Below, in pieces: positions 41,033 through 49,962 of a DNA stretch of 64,000 nucleotides. The first letter of the stretch is position 1, and the number at the start of each line of letters is the position of its first letter. The notes under the pieces were generated by a model that saw nothing but the letters and a program-made list of their open reading frames with translations, did not search any database and had not been told where the DNA came from. The translations under genes were made by a program, and so were the position numbers. This stretch comes from an uncultured Alphaproteobacteria bacterium. Its GTDB lineage: Bacteria > Pseudomonadota > Alphaproteobacteria > HIMB59 > GCA-002718135. The stretch spans positions 1 to 64,000 of the forward strand of contig CACMQS010000010.1 of the NCBI GenBank assembly GCA_902615845.1. Direction: 5' to 3'.

Positions 41033-42243
41033 ACATTTTTTTCAAACTCATAAACTACTAAGCCATCTAAAGGTTTTGGATCAAACCAAGTTGATTTAGG
41101 GGGCATAGTCAAATTTTTATTCGCGACTGTAATAACATCACTTATTGAAGATGGGAAGATAGAAAATGCCACACTGTCATTATTTTCATCAACTTTTTTT
41201 TCTAAAGCTTCCAAACCATGACATCCGGCAATAAATCTTATTCTTTCATCATTATTAACATCAGATATATTTAAATGTTTTTTGAAAATGAAATTGTTTA
41301 AAATATTAATATCTAGTGTATCAACAAAATTATCAGTTTTTAATTCACTTTTAAAATACAATGAATACCACTTTTTTTCATGATACATTCCAAATTGTTT
41401 ATTTGTTTGAGGTTTAAATGGATTTTTTTCATTTTTTATTTCGAAGTTTTCAGAAAGAATGTCTAAAAACTTTTCTTCAGTCAAACCATTTAAATCTTTA
41501 ACAACTCTATTATAATCAAATATTTTAGCCTCATCAGTTGGAAACGCCGCTATCATAAAATCTTCTTGTAAAATATTTTTATTATAATTTAATTCACCAA
41601 TAATTTTCATTGCACCCATTCTATGATGTCCATCTGCAATATAAAAATTATCTACTTCATTTAAAAAAACAGAAGATAAGTTTTCGATAAAAGATTGATC
41701 AGAAATACACCATAGTTTGTGAATAGATTTATCGAAACTTTCAAAATCATAGTCTGGAGTATTTGATATAATTGAGGATAACAAATTTTTTATCTTATTA
41801 TTTTTTTTATATACTACATAGATAGGACCGATTTGTGTTTTTATATTTAACATTTGCTCTGCTCTTTCTCTCATCCTTGACTCGTATATTTTTTCATGCG
41901 CTTTAATTTTTTCTTCTTCAAAATCTGAGATTTTAGAAAGGGATAAAAATCCTAGTTGAGTATGGCCTTGAAATTCAATTTGATAAATATAATAAAATAA
42001 TTCTTTATCTTTTTTAATTACATCATTTTCTTTCATTTCATTAAAATGCGATTTTGCTTCTAAAAGAGTATCTGCTTCTTTTAATTGTCCAACGGGATTC
42101 AAAATTTTTAAATAATTCCAATAATTATTTTTTTTAAATATTTCTATATTTTCAATACTTAAATGATCAGTTGAAGGAGCAATTAAATTTTTTGCATCTT
42201 CATTGTAAGGACGTGTTCCTTTGAAAGGTTTAATTTCAACCAT
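41029..42243 (-). CDS. DUF1015-family protein (ParB-like DGHHR motif)
   Basis: KGTRPYNED, YIADGHHRMGAMK; overlaps serC start. Confidence 0.88.
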   Translation of the reverse strand: MVEIKPFKGTRPYNEDAKNLIAPSTDHLSIENIEIFKKNNYWNYLKILNPVGQLKEADTLLEAKSHFNEMKENDVIKKDKELFYYIYQIEFQGHTQLGFLSLSKISDFEEEKIKAHEKIYESRMRERAEQMLNIKTQIGPIYVVYKKNNKIKNLLSSIISNTPDYDFESFDKSIHKLWCISDQSFIENLSSVFLNEVDNFYIADGHHRMGAMKIIGELNYNKNILQEDFMIAAFPTDEAKIFDYNRVVKDLNGLTEEKFLDILSENFEIKNEKNPFKPQTNKQFGMYHEKKWYSLYFKSELKTDNFVDTLDINILNNFIFKKHLNISDVNNDERIRFIAGCHGLEALEKKVDENNDSVAFSIFPSSISDVITVANKNLTMPPKSTWFDPKPLDGLVVYEFEKNV

Positions 42244-42289
42244 AATAAAGAAACACCTTTAATTAAATAAAAAAAAATTTAAACTTAAA

Positions 42290-43654
42290 TTACGCTACTT
42301 CTGGTATTTGAGAAATAGATTTACCTATTCCATCATCATCAATAACATCATCAGCCATTGATCCATTTAGATAATCATCATAAGCTGACATATCAAAATA
42401 TCCATGACCACATAAATTAAAGAGAATAGTTTTTGACTCGCCTTTTTCTTTACATTCTAAAGCTGCATCAATAGCACCTTTGATTGCGTGATTTCCTTCT
42501 GGAGCAGGAATTATTCCTTCTTGTTTTGCAAAAGTTAAACCAGCTTCAAAACAATCTTTTTGACCGTAGGCCTTTGCTCTCATCAGACCTAACTCATATA
42601 AGTGGCTTAAATGATAAGACATGCCATGGTATCTTAGTCCGCCAGAATGATTAGCAGGTGGTAAGAAATCAGATCCAAGAGTATGCATTTTAATTAATGG
42701 GGTCATTTTTGCCATATCACCATGATCATAAGCATACTTACCCTTAGTAAATGAAGGACATGATGCAGGCTCGCAACCAATTATATCAATTTTTTGACCA
42801 CCTCTTAACTGTTGTCCTAAAAATGGAAACATTAATCCAGAAAGATTACTGCCGCCACCTGTACAGCCAACAATTATATCAGGATAATCTCCAGCCATCT
42901 CCATTTGCATAATGGCTTCATTACCATTTATAGTTTGATGCATTAAAACATGACCTAAAACACTTCCAAGTGAGTATTTTGCTTTTCCTCCGCTTTTAAC
43001 AGTTGCTTCTATTGCTTCTGATATAGCTATTCCCAAACTACCAGGGTTATCAGGATTTTCTGATAATAACTTGTTACCGAAATCAGTTAAATTAGATGGG
43101 CTAGCGTGACAGTTAGCGCCGAATGATTGCATCATTAATTTTCTGTAAGGTTTATGATCAAAACTAACCTTAACCATGAAAACTTCTATATCTATACCAA
43201 AGATCTGACCTGCAAAAGCTAATGAACTTCCCCACTGACCTGCGCCCGTTTCAGTAAATATTTTACTAATTCCTTCTTCTTTATTAAAAAATGCTTGTGG
43301 GACTGCAGTATTTGGTTTGTGACTTCCTGTAGGACTAACACCTTCATATTTGTAATAAATTTTAGCTGGTGTATCTAAAAACTTTTCTAATCTTCTTGCT
43401 CTAAATAAAGGAGAAGGTCGCCATTGTTTGTATACTTCTCTTACTGGCTCAGGAATTTCTATTTCTCTTTCAGTAGAAACTTCTTGCATAATTAAACTCA
43501 TTGGAAATAAAGGAGCAAAGTCATCAGGACCAGCTGGTTGTTTAGTTCCAGGATGTAATGGTGGTGGTGGTGGACTTGGTAAGTCTGCATTAATATTATA
43601 CCAAAACTTTGGTGCTTTATTTTCTTCAAGTAAGTATTTAATTGAGTCGCTCAT
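42290..43654 (-). CDS. Tryptophan synthase beta-like PLP-dependent enzyme (TrpB2 type)
   Basis: RPSPLFRARRLEKFL, YEGVSPTGSHKPNTA, ETGAGQWGSSLAFAG, CTGGGSNLSGLMFPF. Confidence 0.93.
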   Translation of the reverse strand: MSDSIKYLLEENKAPKFWYNINADLPSPPPPPLHPGTKQPAGPDDFAPLFPMSLIMQEVSTEREIEIPEPVREVYKQWRPSPLFRARRLEKFLDTPAKIYYKYEGVSPTGSHKPNTAVPQAFFNKEEGISKIFTETGAGQWGSSLAFAGQIFGIDIEVFMVKVSFDHKPYRKLMMQSFGANCHASPSNLTDFGNKLLSENPDNPGSLGIAISEAIEATVKSGGKAKYSLGSVLGHVLMHQTINGNEAIMQMEMAGDYPDIIVGCTGGGSNLSGLMFPFLGQQLRGGQKIDIIGCEPASCPSFTKGKYAYDHGDMAKMTPLIKMHTLGSDFLPPANHSGGLRYHGMSYHLSHLYELGLMRAKAYGQKDCFEAGLTFAKQEGIIPAPEGNHAIKGAIDAALECKEKGESKTILFNLCGHGYFDMSAYDDYLNGSMADDVIDDDGIGKSISQIPEVA

Positions 43655-43752
43655 AATAAAAGTATATTGGACTATAAAAAATTAAATTTCAACCATAAAT
43701 GAAATACTTTAACTTCAAAAATGTGTCTATTTTTATTGCTGTTTTATTAGTA

Positions 43753-44670
43753 TTATATGTTTTTTACGGATATTTTACTCATTGATTTTTTTTGCCCAAC
43801 AAACAGACCAATAAAAACTAGAATAATTCCGACTACAGAACTAAATACTATTTTTTCAGAAAGAAATATGAATCCCCATATTAATGCAAAAACAGGAATT
43901 AAATAGGCAACATAAGACAAGAAAACCGGACCAGATTGTTTAACTATATGATAGCGCATATGAAATGCAATAGCTGTTGGAAAAACACCTAAATAAATAA
44001 TAGAAATTAAAGATATCATATTAATATTATTCTCATAATTAATAAAATCATAGAATAAAAAAGGTAATGATATTATCGCTCCAAATAATGTAGCAAAAGT
44101 AGTAATCGAAATAGGGCTTAATTTCTTCAATTTATTATAAGCAGCAATATTTGAAATCATATAGCCAAATGCAGCTATAATCACAAAAATTTTTGCTAAA
44201 GTACTAATGTAGTTTTCATCTTGAAAATTAAATTTAATTATATCTAAAATAAAAATAATACCTATAAAACCTATAATAATTGATAAAAATTTAACCCAAG
44301 TAAACTTATCGTCTGAAGTTAAAACATGAGACATTAGTAATGTTATTAAGGGACCAACCGACATTAATAACCCTGCAGTAGAAGAAGGAATGTATTGTTC
44401 AGCCCAACTAATTAGATAGAATGGTAAAAAATTTCCAGTAATGCCAATAAAAGAAAGAATTAAAACTAAATCGAGATTTAATTTAGGATGATTGTTAAAT
44501 GAATAATATAAAATAATTAAGAAAATTGATGCTATAATTAATCTTAAGGAAGCAATACTTGTAGGTGTAAAACTAGACAGACAAATTTTAATAACAAAAA
44601 AAGAAGATCCCCAAATTGCAGCTAAAATTATAAGAAGTATTAAATTATTTGATAATAATTTATTAAACAA
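43753..44670 (-). CDS. EamA/DMT-family transporter
   Basis: AAIWGSSFFVIK, HVLTSDDKFTWVKFLSIIIGFIGI, WGFIFLSEKIVFSSVVGIILVFIGL. Confidence 0.87.
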   Translation of the reverse strand: MFNKLLSNNLILLIILAAIWGSSFFVIKICLSSFTPTSIASLRLIIASIFLIILYYSFNNHPKLNLDLVLILSFIGITGNFLPFYLISWAEQYIPSSTAGLLMSVGPLITLLMSHVLTSDDKFTWVKFLSIIIGFIGIIFILDIIKFNFQDENYISTLAKIFVIIAAFGYMISNIAAYNKLKKLSPISITTFATLFGAIISLPFLFYDFINYENNINMISLISIIYLGVFPTAIAFHMRYHIVKQSGPVFLSYVAYLIPVFALIWGFIFLSEKIVFSSVVGIILVFIGLFVGQKKSMSKISVKNI

Positions 44671-44673
44671 AAA

Positions 44674-44973
44674 TTAGATTTTATTTTTTGGTTGTGGAAT
44701 TTCAATATTTTCAGAAGGTTTCATAAATTCATCTCTTCTTCCATCCCAAAGATAATCTGCGTAATCAAATTCAGTAATCATTCTATCAGATCGTTCAAAT
44801 GTTAAACCGTATTTCCTACAATAACTGGCAAATTCTTCTGCATTATCTATTGGTAAATTTTCTACAGTCCATTTTCTAGTACTTCTATCGAATTTGAAAC
44901 CATTTTTTTTGAACCAATCTCTATGATAATATGAATCTCTACCAAAAGCTGAAAAAGTTATTTTCTTCGTCAT
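44674..44973 (-). CDS. Hypothetical protein, weakly DUF5710-like
   Basis: DWFKKNGFKFDRSTRKWTVENLP pattern; ORF fills gap. Confidence 0.55.
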   Translation of the reverse strand: MTKKITFSAFGRDSYYHRDWFKKNGFKFDRSTRKWTVENLPIDNAEEFASYCRKYGLTFERSDRMITEFDYADYLWDGRRDEFMKPSENIEIPQPKNKI

Positions 44974-45082
44974 AATGATATGCGCTCTTACATGAAAAAC
45001 TTAGAAATAACAAATTTAATTTTTAAAATTAATTTTATTTAAAATAGTAGAAATCTATTAGTATTTATAATAAGATAATCTA

Positions 45083-45415
45083 ATGGATCTTTACAGTAGC
45101 AGTGAAATTACAGTTCATCAATTAAATGAACTCAAGCAAGATGATAAAAAAATTCAAATTATAGATGTAAGAGAAGATACTGAGAGAGATCATGCCCATA
45201 TTAAAGGTACAATACACATGAAGCTTTCAGAGATTGCTAAAAGATACACCGAATTAGATAAGAAAAAAAATATTTTTGTAATGTGTCATACCGGAACAAG
45301 AAGCCAAGCTGTATGTAAATGGCTTAAAGCACAAGGTTATAATCATTGTGTTAATGTACTTGGCGGAATAGACGCGTGGGCTGCTTTAATTGACAGAAAT
45401 ATTAGAAGATATTAA
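45083..45415 (+). CDS. Single-domain rhodanese sulfurtransferase
   Basis: IIDVREDTERDHAHIKGTIHM, FVMCHTGTRSQAV with catalytic Cys. Confidence 0.92.
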   Translation: MDLYSSSEITVHQLNELKQDDKKIQIIDVREDTERDHAHIKGTIHMKLSEIAKRYTELDKKKNIFVMCHTGTRSQAVCKWLKAQGYNHCVNVLGGIDAWAALIDRNIRRY

Positions 45416-45600
45416 GAAATACTCTCTAAGTACAAACCTAGAAAAATAATAATTACACCAACTAAAAACATTATTATCCTGAACAGGATTTCAATAAAAA
45501 GATTAAATCTTATTCGTTTTTTAATAATTAGTTTGTATAGAGGATTACTAATTGATAAAGAAATTAATAGTATCCCAATAATAATAACTAACCAATGCAT
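45412..45600 (-). CDS. Small membrane protein of unknown function
   Basis: 62-aa ORF with two TM segments, in otherwise uncovered gap. Confidence 0.5.
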   Translation of the reverse strand: MHWLVIIIGILLISLSISNPLYKLIIKKRIRFNLFIEILFRIIMFLVGVIIIFLGLYLESIS

Positions 45601-46272
45601 AAAGTTAAAAAATACATAGCTGAAGATTTAAAATTTTCAAACCAAACTATCAAAGAAATGAAGATTAATTCAAAAAAATTTTATAATAAAATTAAAGAAA
45701 GAAGAAGCATACGTGAATTTTCAAAAGATAAAATCGATATAAATATTATAAAAAATGCGATCTTATCGGCGGGATCAGCTCCAAGTGGAGCAAATCTTCA
45801 ACCTTGGCATTTTGTAGTAATAAAAAATAAAAACGTAAAAAAGAAGATTAGAATAGAAGCAGAAAAAGAAGAAGAAAATTTTTATAAGTACAAAGCTCCT
45901 AAAGAATGGTTGGATGCATTAACTCCTTTAGGAACTGATGAAAATAAAAAATTTATTGAAAATGCACCTTATTTAATAGCTATATTTGAGAAAAAATTTT
46001 CAGTTTCAAAAAATAAGAAAATAAAAAATTATTATGTAAAAGAGTCTGTAGGTATAGCTACTGGTATATTAATTACTTGTTTACATTTTTCTGGCTTAGT
46101 AATGTTAACACACACACCAAGCCCAATGACATTTCTTAATAAAATTTTGAAAAGACCTAGTAATGAAAAACCATTTGTTTTACTTATTGTTGGACGACCA
46201 GATAAAGATGTTAAAGTTCCAAAGTTTGCAAAACAAAAGAAAAAGTTTGAGGAAATTACTTCAATTTTTTAA
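45595..46272 (+). CDS. Nitroreductase-fold flavoprotein, iodotyrosine deiodinase-like
   Basis: RRSIREF, AGSAPSGANLQPWHFVVIKN, EEEENFYKYKAPKEW, ESVGIATGILITCLHFSGLVMLTHTPSP, VGRPDKDVKVP. Confidence 0.85.
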   Translation: MHKVKKYIAEDLKFSNQTIKEMKINSKKFYNKIKERRSIREFSKDKIDINIIKNAILSAGSAPSGANLQPWHFVVIKNKNVKKKIRIEAEKEEENFYKYKAPKEWLDALTPLGTDENKKFIENAPYLIAIFEKKFSVSKNKKIKNYYVKESVGIATGILITCLHFSGLVMLTHTPSPMTFLNKILKRPSNEKPFVLLIVGRPDKDVKVPKFAKQKKKFEEITSIF

Positions 46273-46772
46273 CCAAGTTCTTCTGGTTTCATAGTTTCAT
46301 AAACCTCATAAGGCATATGGATCCAAGGAGAATCTTCTAAATAATCAACATAATAATTTGGTTTAAATGAAGATACTGACTTATAAAACAAAACTCCAGT
46401 TCTTATTGGTTCATCTATATAAAAACCATAAGTATGATTTAACCAATCAATACTTTTTTTAAGAGTAATTCCTGAGTCTGCTAAATCATCTACTATTAAA
46501 ACTTTTGATCCAATGTTAGGGCTTGTTTTTGCTAAATCTCTTGAAAATGTGATTGCACCCCTTTTATTTTTTACTCCCTCACCTTTATATGACTCAACAG
46601 AAAGAATTGCTAAAGGAACATCAAATATTCTTGCCATTACATCCCCTACTCTCATACCTCCTTTTGCGATGCATACAACCTGATTAAATTGCCATCCATC
46701 CTTATGAATTTGTTTTGCTAAATCTTCTGTTTTACTTCTATATTCGTCCCAACTAATGTGTAAATCAGACAT
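46269..46772 (-). CDS. gpt: Xanthine(-guanine) phosphoribosyltransferase family protein
   Basis: VVCIAKGGMRVGDVMARIF, VLIVDDLADSGITLK PRPP motif; purine locus. Confidence 0.82.
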   Translation of the reverse strand: MSDLHISWDEYRSKTEDLAKQIHKDGWQFNQVVCIAKGGMRVGDVMARIFDVPLAILSVESYKGEGVKNKRGAITFSRDLAKTSPNIGSKVLIVDDLADSGITLKKSIDWLNHTYGFYIDEPIRTGVLFYKSVSSFKPNYYVDYLEDSPWIHMPYEVYETMKPEELG

Positions 46773-46798
46773 AAATCTTCCTTTGAAATTAAGAATTA

Positions 46799-46826
46799 AA
46801 CCTCTCCCTTTAAAAGAGAGAGGGTT
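46799..46826. other. Intercistronic RNA hairpin between BMP-family binding protein and gpt
   Basis: AACCTCTC-c-CTTTaaaAAAG-a-GAGAGGgTT pairing read directly (one bulge, one mismatch). Confidence 0.6.
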
Positions 46827-46839
46827 ATAAGAATTTTAA

Positions 46840-47907
46840 TTATTGTGGTACTTCGCCGTCAATACCTTGAACATAAAAGTTCATTCCAAGTAACATTCCA
46901 TCAGGCGCTACTTCACCTTCAGGAACCACAAGCTCACCAGCTTGATTGTAAATTGGACCAGTGAAAGGATGGATAGTTCCATCTTTAATTCCAACTTCCA
47001 TATTTACTGCTTCTTGAATTAAACTTGCTGGCATAAGTTTAGTATTATATGGTGACATTACAACCATACCTTTATCCATACCATCCCAAGTATCACCAGA
47101 AGACCAAGTGCCGTCCACAACAGCTTTTGCTCTTTCAGCATAGTAAGGACCCCAAATATCTTCAATTGAAGTTAAATGTGCATCAGGACAAAATTCTTCT
47201 TGGTTTGAAGCTTGACCAAATGCATAAACACCGGCTTTTTGAGCAGCTTGGCAAGGAGCATATGTATCGGTATGCTGAACAATTATGTCAGCTCCTTGAT
47301 TAATTAATGTATTAGCTGCATCAGCTTCTTTACCTGGGTCGTACCAAGTAAATACCCAAATAATTTTCATTTTGATATCTGGATTTACTTTTGAAGCTGC
47401 TAAATAAAATGCATTAATTCCTCTTACAACTTCAGGAATAGGGAATGAAGCTATATAACCAATAGTATTAGTTTCAGTCATATGACCGGCAATATGCCCT
47501 TCAATCATTCTACCTTCGTAAAATCTAGCTGAATACGTAGCAACGTTATCTGCTTGGATATACCCAGTAGCATGTTCAAATTTTATATCAGGAAAATCCT
47601 TAGCTACTTCATGTGTCTGATCCATATAGTTGAAAGACGTTGTAAATATTAAATCATGTCCTGAGTCTGCTAGTTTTCGGATTGCTCTCACAGCATCTGC
47701 GTTTTCAGGAATATTTTCAAGATAAGTAGTAGTAATAGAGTCACCAAGTTGGCTCTCCATATATTTTCTACCTACATCATGCATATATGTCCAACCATGA
47801 TCACCTGGAGGACCTATGTATATAAATCCAACTTTTTTAGGGTCTGCATATGCTGAACCAAATGCAAATACCAAAAAAGTAGATAAAAAAGTTATTATTC
47901 TAATCAT
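46840..47907 (-). CDS. BMP-family ABC transporter substrate-binding protein (purine/nucleoside)
   Basis: Signal peptide; KVGFIYIGPPGDHGWTYMHD, TTSFNYMDQTHEVA, adjacent ABC components. Confidence 0.9.
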   Translation of the reverse strand: MIRIITFLSTFLVFAFGSAYADPKKVGFIYIGPPGDHGWTYMHDVGRKYMESQLGDSITTTYLENIPENADAVRAIRKLADSGHDLIFTTSFNYMDQTHEVAKDFPDIKFEHATGYIQADNVATYSARFYEGRMIEGHIAGHMTETNTIGYIASFPIPEVVRGINAFYLAASKVNPDIKMKIIWVFTWYDPGKEADAANTLINQGADIIVQHTDTYAPCQAAQKAGVYAFGQASNQEEFCPDAHLTSIEDIWGPYYAERAKAVVDGTWSSGDTWDGMDKGMVVMSPYNTKLMPASLIQEAVNMEVGIKDGTIHPFTGPIYNQAGELVVPEGEVAPDGMLLGMNFYVQGIDGEVPQ

Positions 47908-48013
47908 TTTAACCTCACCTGCTAATATAACGATTACTCAAATATATACTTAATATATACAAATAGGTTTGATCAATAAATCTATATGATTATAGAAAAA
48001 AAGAAGTGGATAT

Positions 48014-48883
48014 TTATCTGCCTTTATAAAAAGGAATAGTTAATGAAGCTGGTGCACTAAGTTTTATTCTTAATTTATTACTAGAAATTAACACTAAAAC
48101 TATAATAGTTGCAACATATGGAGCCATACTGAAAAATTGACCAGGAAATCTTAAACCTAAAGCCTGAAGATTCATTTGAAGAATAGTAACACCCCCAAAT
48201 ATATAAGCTCCAATAAGTACTCTTTCTGGTTTCCAAGTTGCAAATACAACTAATGCTAACGCTATCCATCCACGTCCAGCTGTCATACCTTCTTGCCACA
48301 TTGGAGCATAACAAATTGAAATATATGATCCTGCAAGAGCACACATAGAACCTCCAAATAAAATTGATAAAAATCTAATTTTAATAACGCTATATCCTAG
48401 AGCATGTGCAGAATTATGGGATTCCCCTACTGCTCTTAAAATCAAACCAGCTTTAGTTTTATAAAAAAAATAACTAACCAAAAAAACAATTAAGAAAGAA
48501 AATATAACAAAAAACCATGGTGACAGACCATCGATTGGTGTTCCAATATATTGTTTGCCAAGCATCGAACTAAGACCTATTCCAAAAATAGTTAATGCTA
48601 ATCCTGTAGCAATTTGATTTGACATTAAAAATAGAACAAGAAAAGCAAATAAACCAGACATGATAATTCCAGATAATATAGATACAAAAAAAGCTAAAAA
48701 ATAACTTCCGGTAATTACTAAGATAATAAAAGCGGACACTGCTCCTACCAACATCATTCCTTCTACACCTAAATTTAATACTCCAGATTTTTCTGTAACT
48801 AACTCACCTATACCAGCAAAAACTAGAGGTGTTGTTGCAATTAAAACAATTTGTAATATTCCAAGTATTAAATCTAAATTCAT
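48014..48883 (-). CDS. ABC transporter permease (BMP-type purine/nucleoside uptake)
   Basis: PLVFAGIGELVTEKSGVLNLGVEGMMLVGA, MTAGRGWIALALVVFATWKPERV. Confidence 0.92.
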   Translation of the reverse strand: MNLDLILGILQIVLIATTPLVFAGIGELVTEKSGVLNLGVEGMMLVGAVSAFIILVITGSYFLAFFVSILSGIIMSGLFAFLVLFLMSNQIATGLALTIFGIGLSSMLGKQYIGTPIDGLSPWFFVIFSFLIVFLVSYFFYKTKAGLILRAVGESHNSAHALGYSVIKIRFLSILFGGSMCALAGSYISICYAPMWQEGMTAGRGWIALALVVFATWKPERVLIGAYIFGGVTILQMNLQALGLRFPGQFFSMAPYVATIIVLVLISSNKLRIKLSAPASLTIPFYKGR

Positions 48884-49962
48884 AATAATTTTTTGTAAGT
48901 TAATTTATAGTTAATTAGTAATTCCGCACCTAATAAATAAAATAAAACCAAACCCTGAAATATAAAACCTACCGCTGAAGGTATTTGTAAAAACAATTGT
49001 GCATCTTCAGCACCAAGATAAGTAAGAGCGATAACTAAAGAAGCAAAAATAATACCAATTGGGTGAAGTCTACCTAAAAAAGCAACAATAATTGCAGTAA
49101 ATCCATAATTTGGAGAAATATCTCTATATAATAATCCAATTGGGCCAGATACTTCAGCTAAACCTGCAATACCTGCAAAAGCGCCACAAATTGCAAAAGC
49201 AAAAAAAACTAAAGTTGTTTGATTAAAACCAGCATATCTAGCAGCTTTGGGGCTGTAACCGGATACTTTTAATTGAAAGCCAAAAATAGTTTTTGAAAAT
49301 ATAAACCAAGAAACAAAAATTAAAAATAGCGTTATAATTAGTCCAAAGTGCACTCTAAAACCATCAAATAATAGAGGCATTCTTCCAGATTCACTAAATG
49401 GTCTTGATTTAGGAAAACTATAACCAAATGGATCTTTCCAAGGTCCCACTACTAAATAATCTAAAATAAATAAAGCAACATAAACTAACATTAAACTTGT
49501 TAAAATTTCATTTGTGTTAAATTTTGTTTTTAAAATAGCAGGTATTAAACCCCACAATGCTCCTCCAATTGCTCCTGCAAAAATCATTAATGGCAACAAC
49601 CAGAAAGCATTTGTATCATGAAATAATATTCCAATACCTCCACCAAAAATTGCACCCATGGTAAGTTGTCCTTCAGCTCCAATATTATAAATATTATTCT
49701 TAAAACAATATGAGAGACCAATTGCAATTAAGGCTAAAGGAGTTGCTTTTACAAACAATTCAGAAATACCGTATGTTGAAGAAATAGGTGAAATAAAAAA
49801 TGTATACAATGCATAAACTGGATCAAAACCAAGGAGAACAAAAATAATTGAACCTGTAATTAAAGTTAAAACTATTGATATTATAGGAACAAAAAAATTC
49901 ATTAAACCCGAACTCTGTGAGCGAGAAACTATTGATGGAAAAAAACTATTCATTTTTTCCAC
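48880..49962 (-). CDS. ABC transporter permease (BMP-type purine/nucleoside uptake)
   Basis: KATPLALIAIGLSYCFKNNIYNIGAEGQLTMGAI, NEILTSLMLVYVA, SPNYGFTAIIVAFLGRLHP. Confidence 0.92.
   Translation of the reverse strand: MEKMNSFFPSIVSRSQSSGLMNFFVPIISIVLTLITGSIIFVLLGFDPVYALYTFFISPISSTYGISELFVKATPLALIAIGLSYCFKNNIYNIGAEGQLTMGAIFGGGIGILFHDTNAFWLLPLMIFAGAIGGALWGLIPAILKTKFNTNEILTSLMLVYVALFILDYLVVGPWKDPFGYSFPKSRPFSESGRMPLLFDGFRVHFGLIITLFLIFVSWFIFSKTIFGFQLKVSGYSPKAARYAGFNQTTLVFFAFAICGAFAGIAGLAEVSGPIGLLYRDISPNYGFTAIIVAFLGRLHPIGIIFASLVIALTYLGAEDAQLFLQIPSAVGFIFQGLVLFYLLGAELLINYKLTYKKLL

Noticed and set aside
43550-43580. GGTGGTGGTGGTGG microrepeat
   Set aside because: Encodes the Pro-rich PSPPPPPLHPG segment of the TrpB2-type protein; explained by coding.
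47049-47303. 84-aa plus-strand ORF
   Set aside because: Antisense to BMP-family binding protein; Gln/His/Leu-rich shadow frame.
48081-48344. 87-aa minus-strand ORF
   Set aside because: Alternative frame inside the ABC permease 48014..48883.
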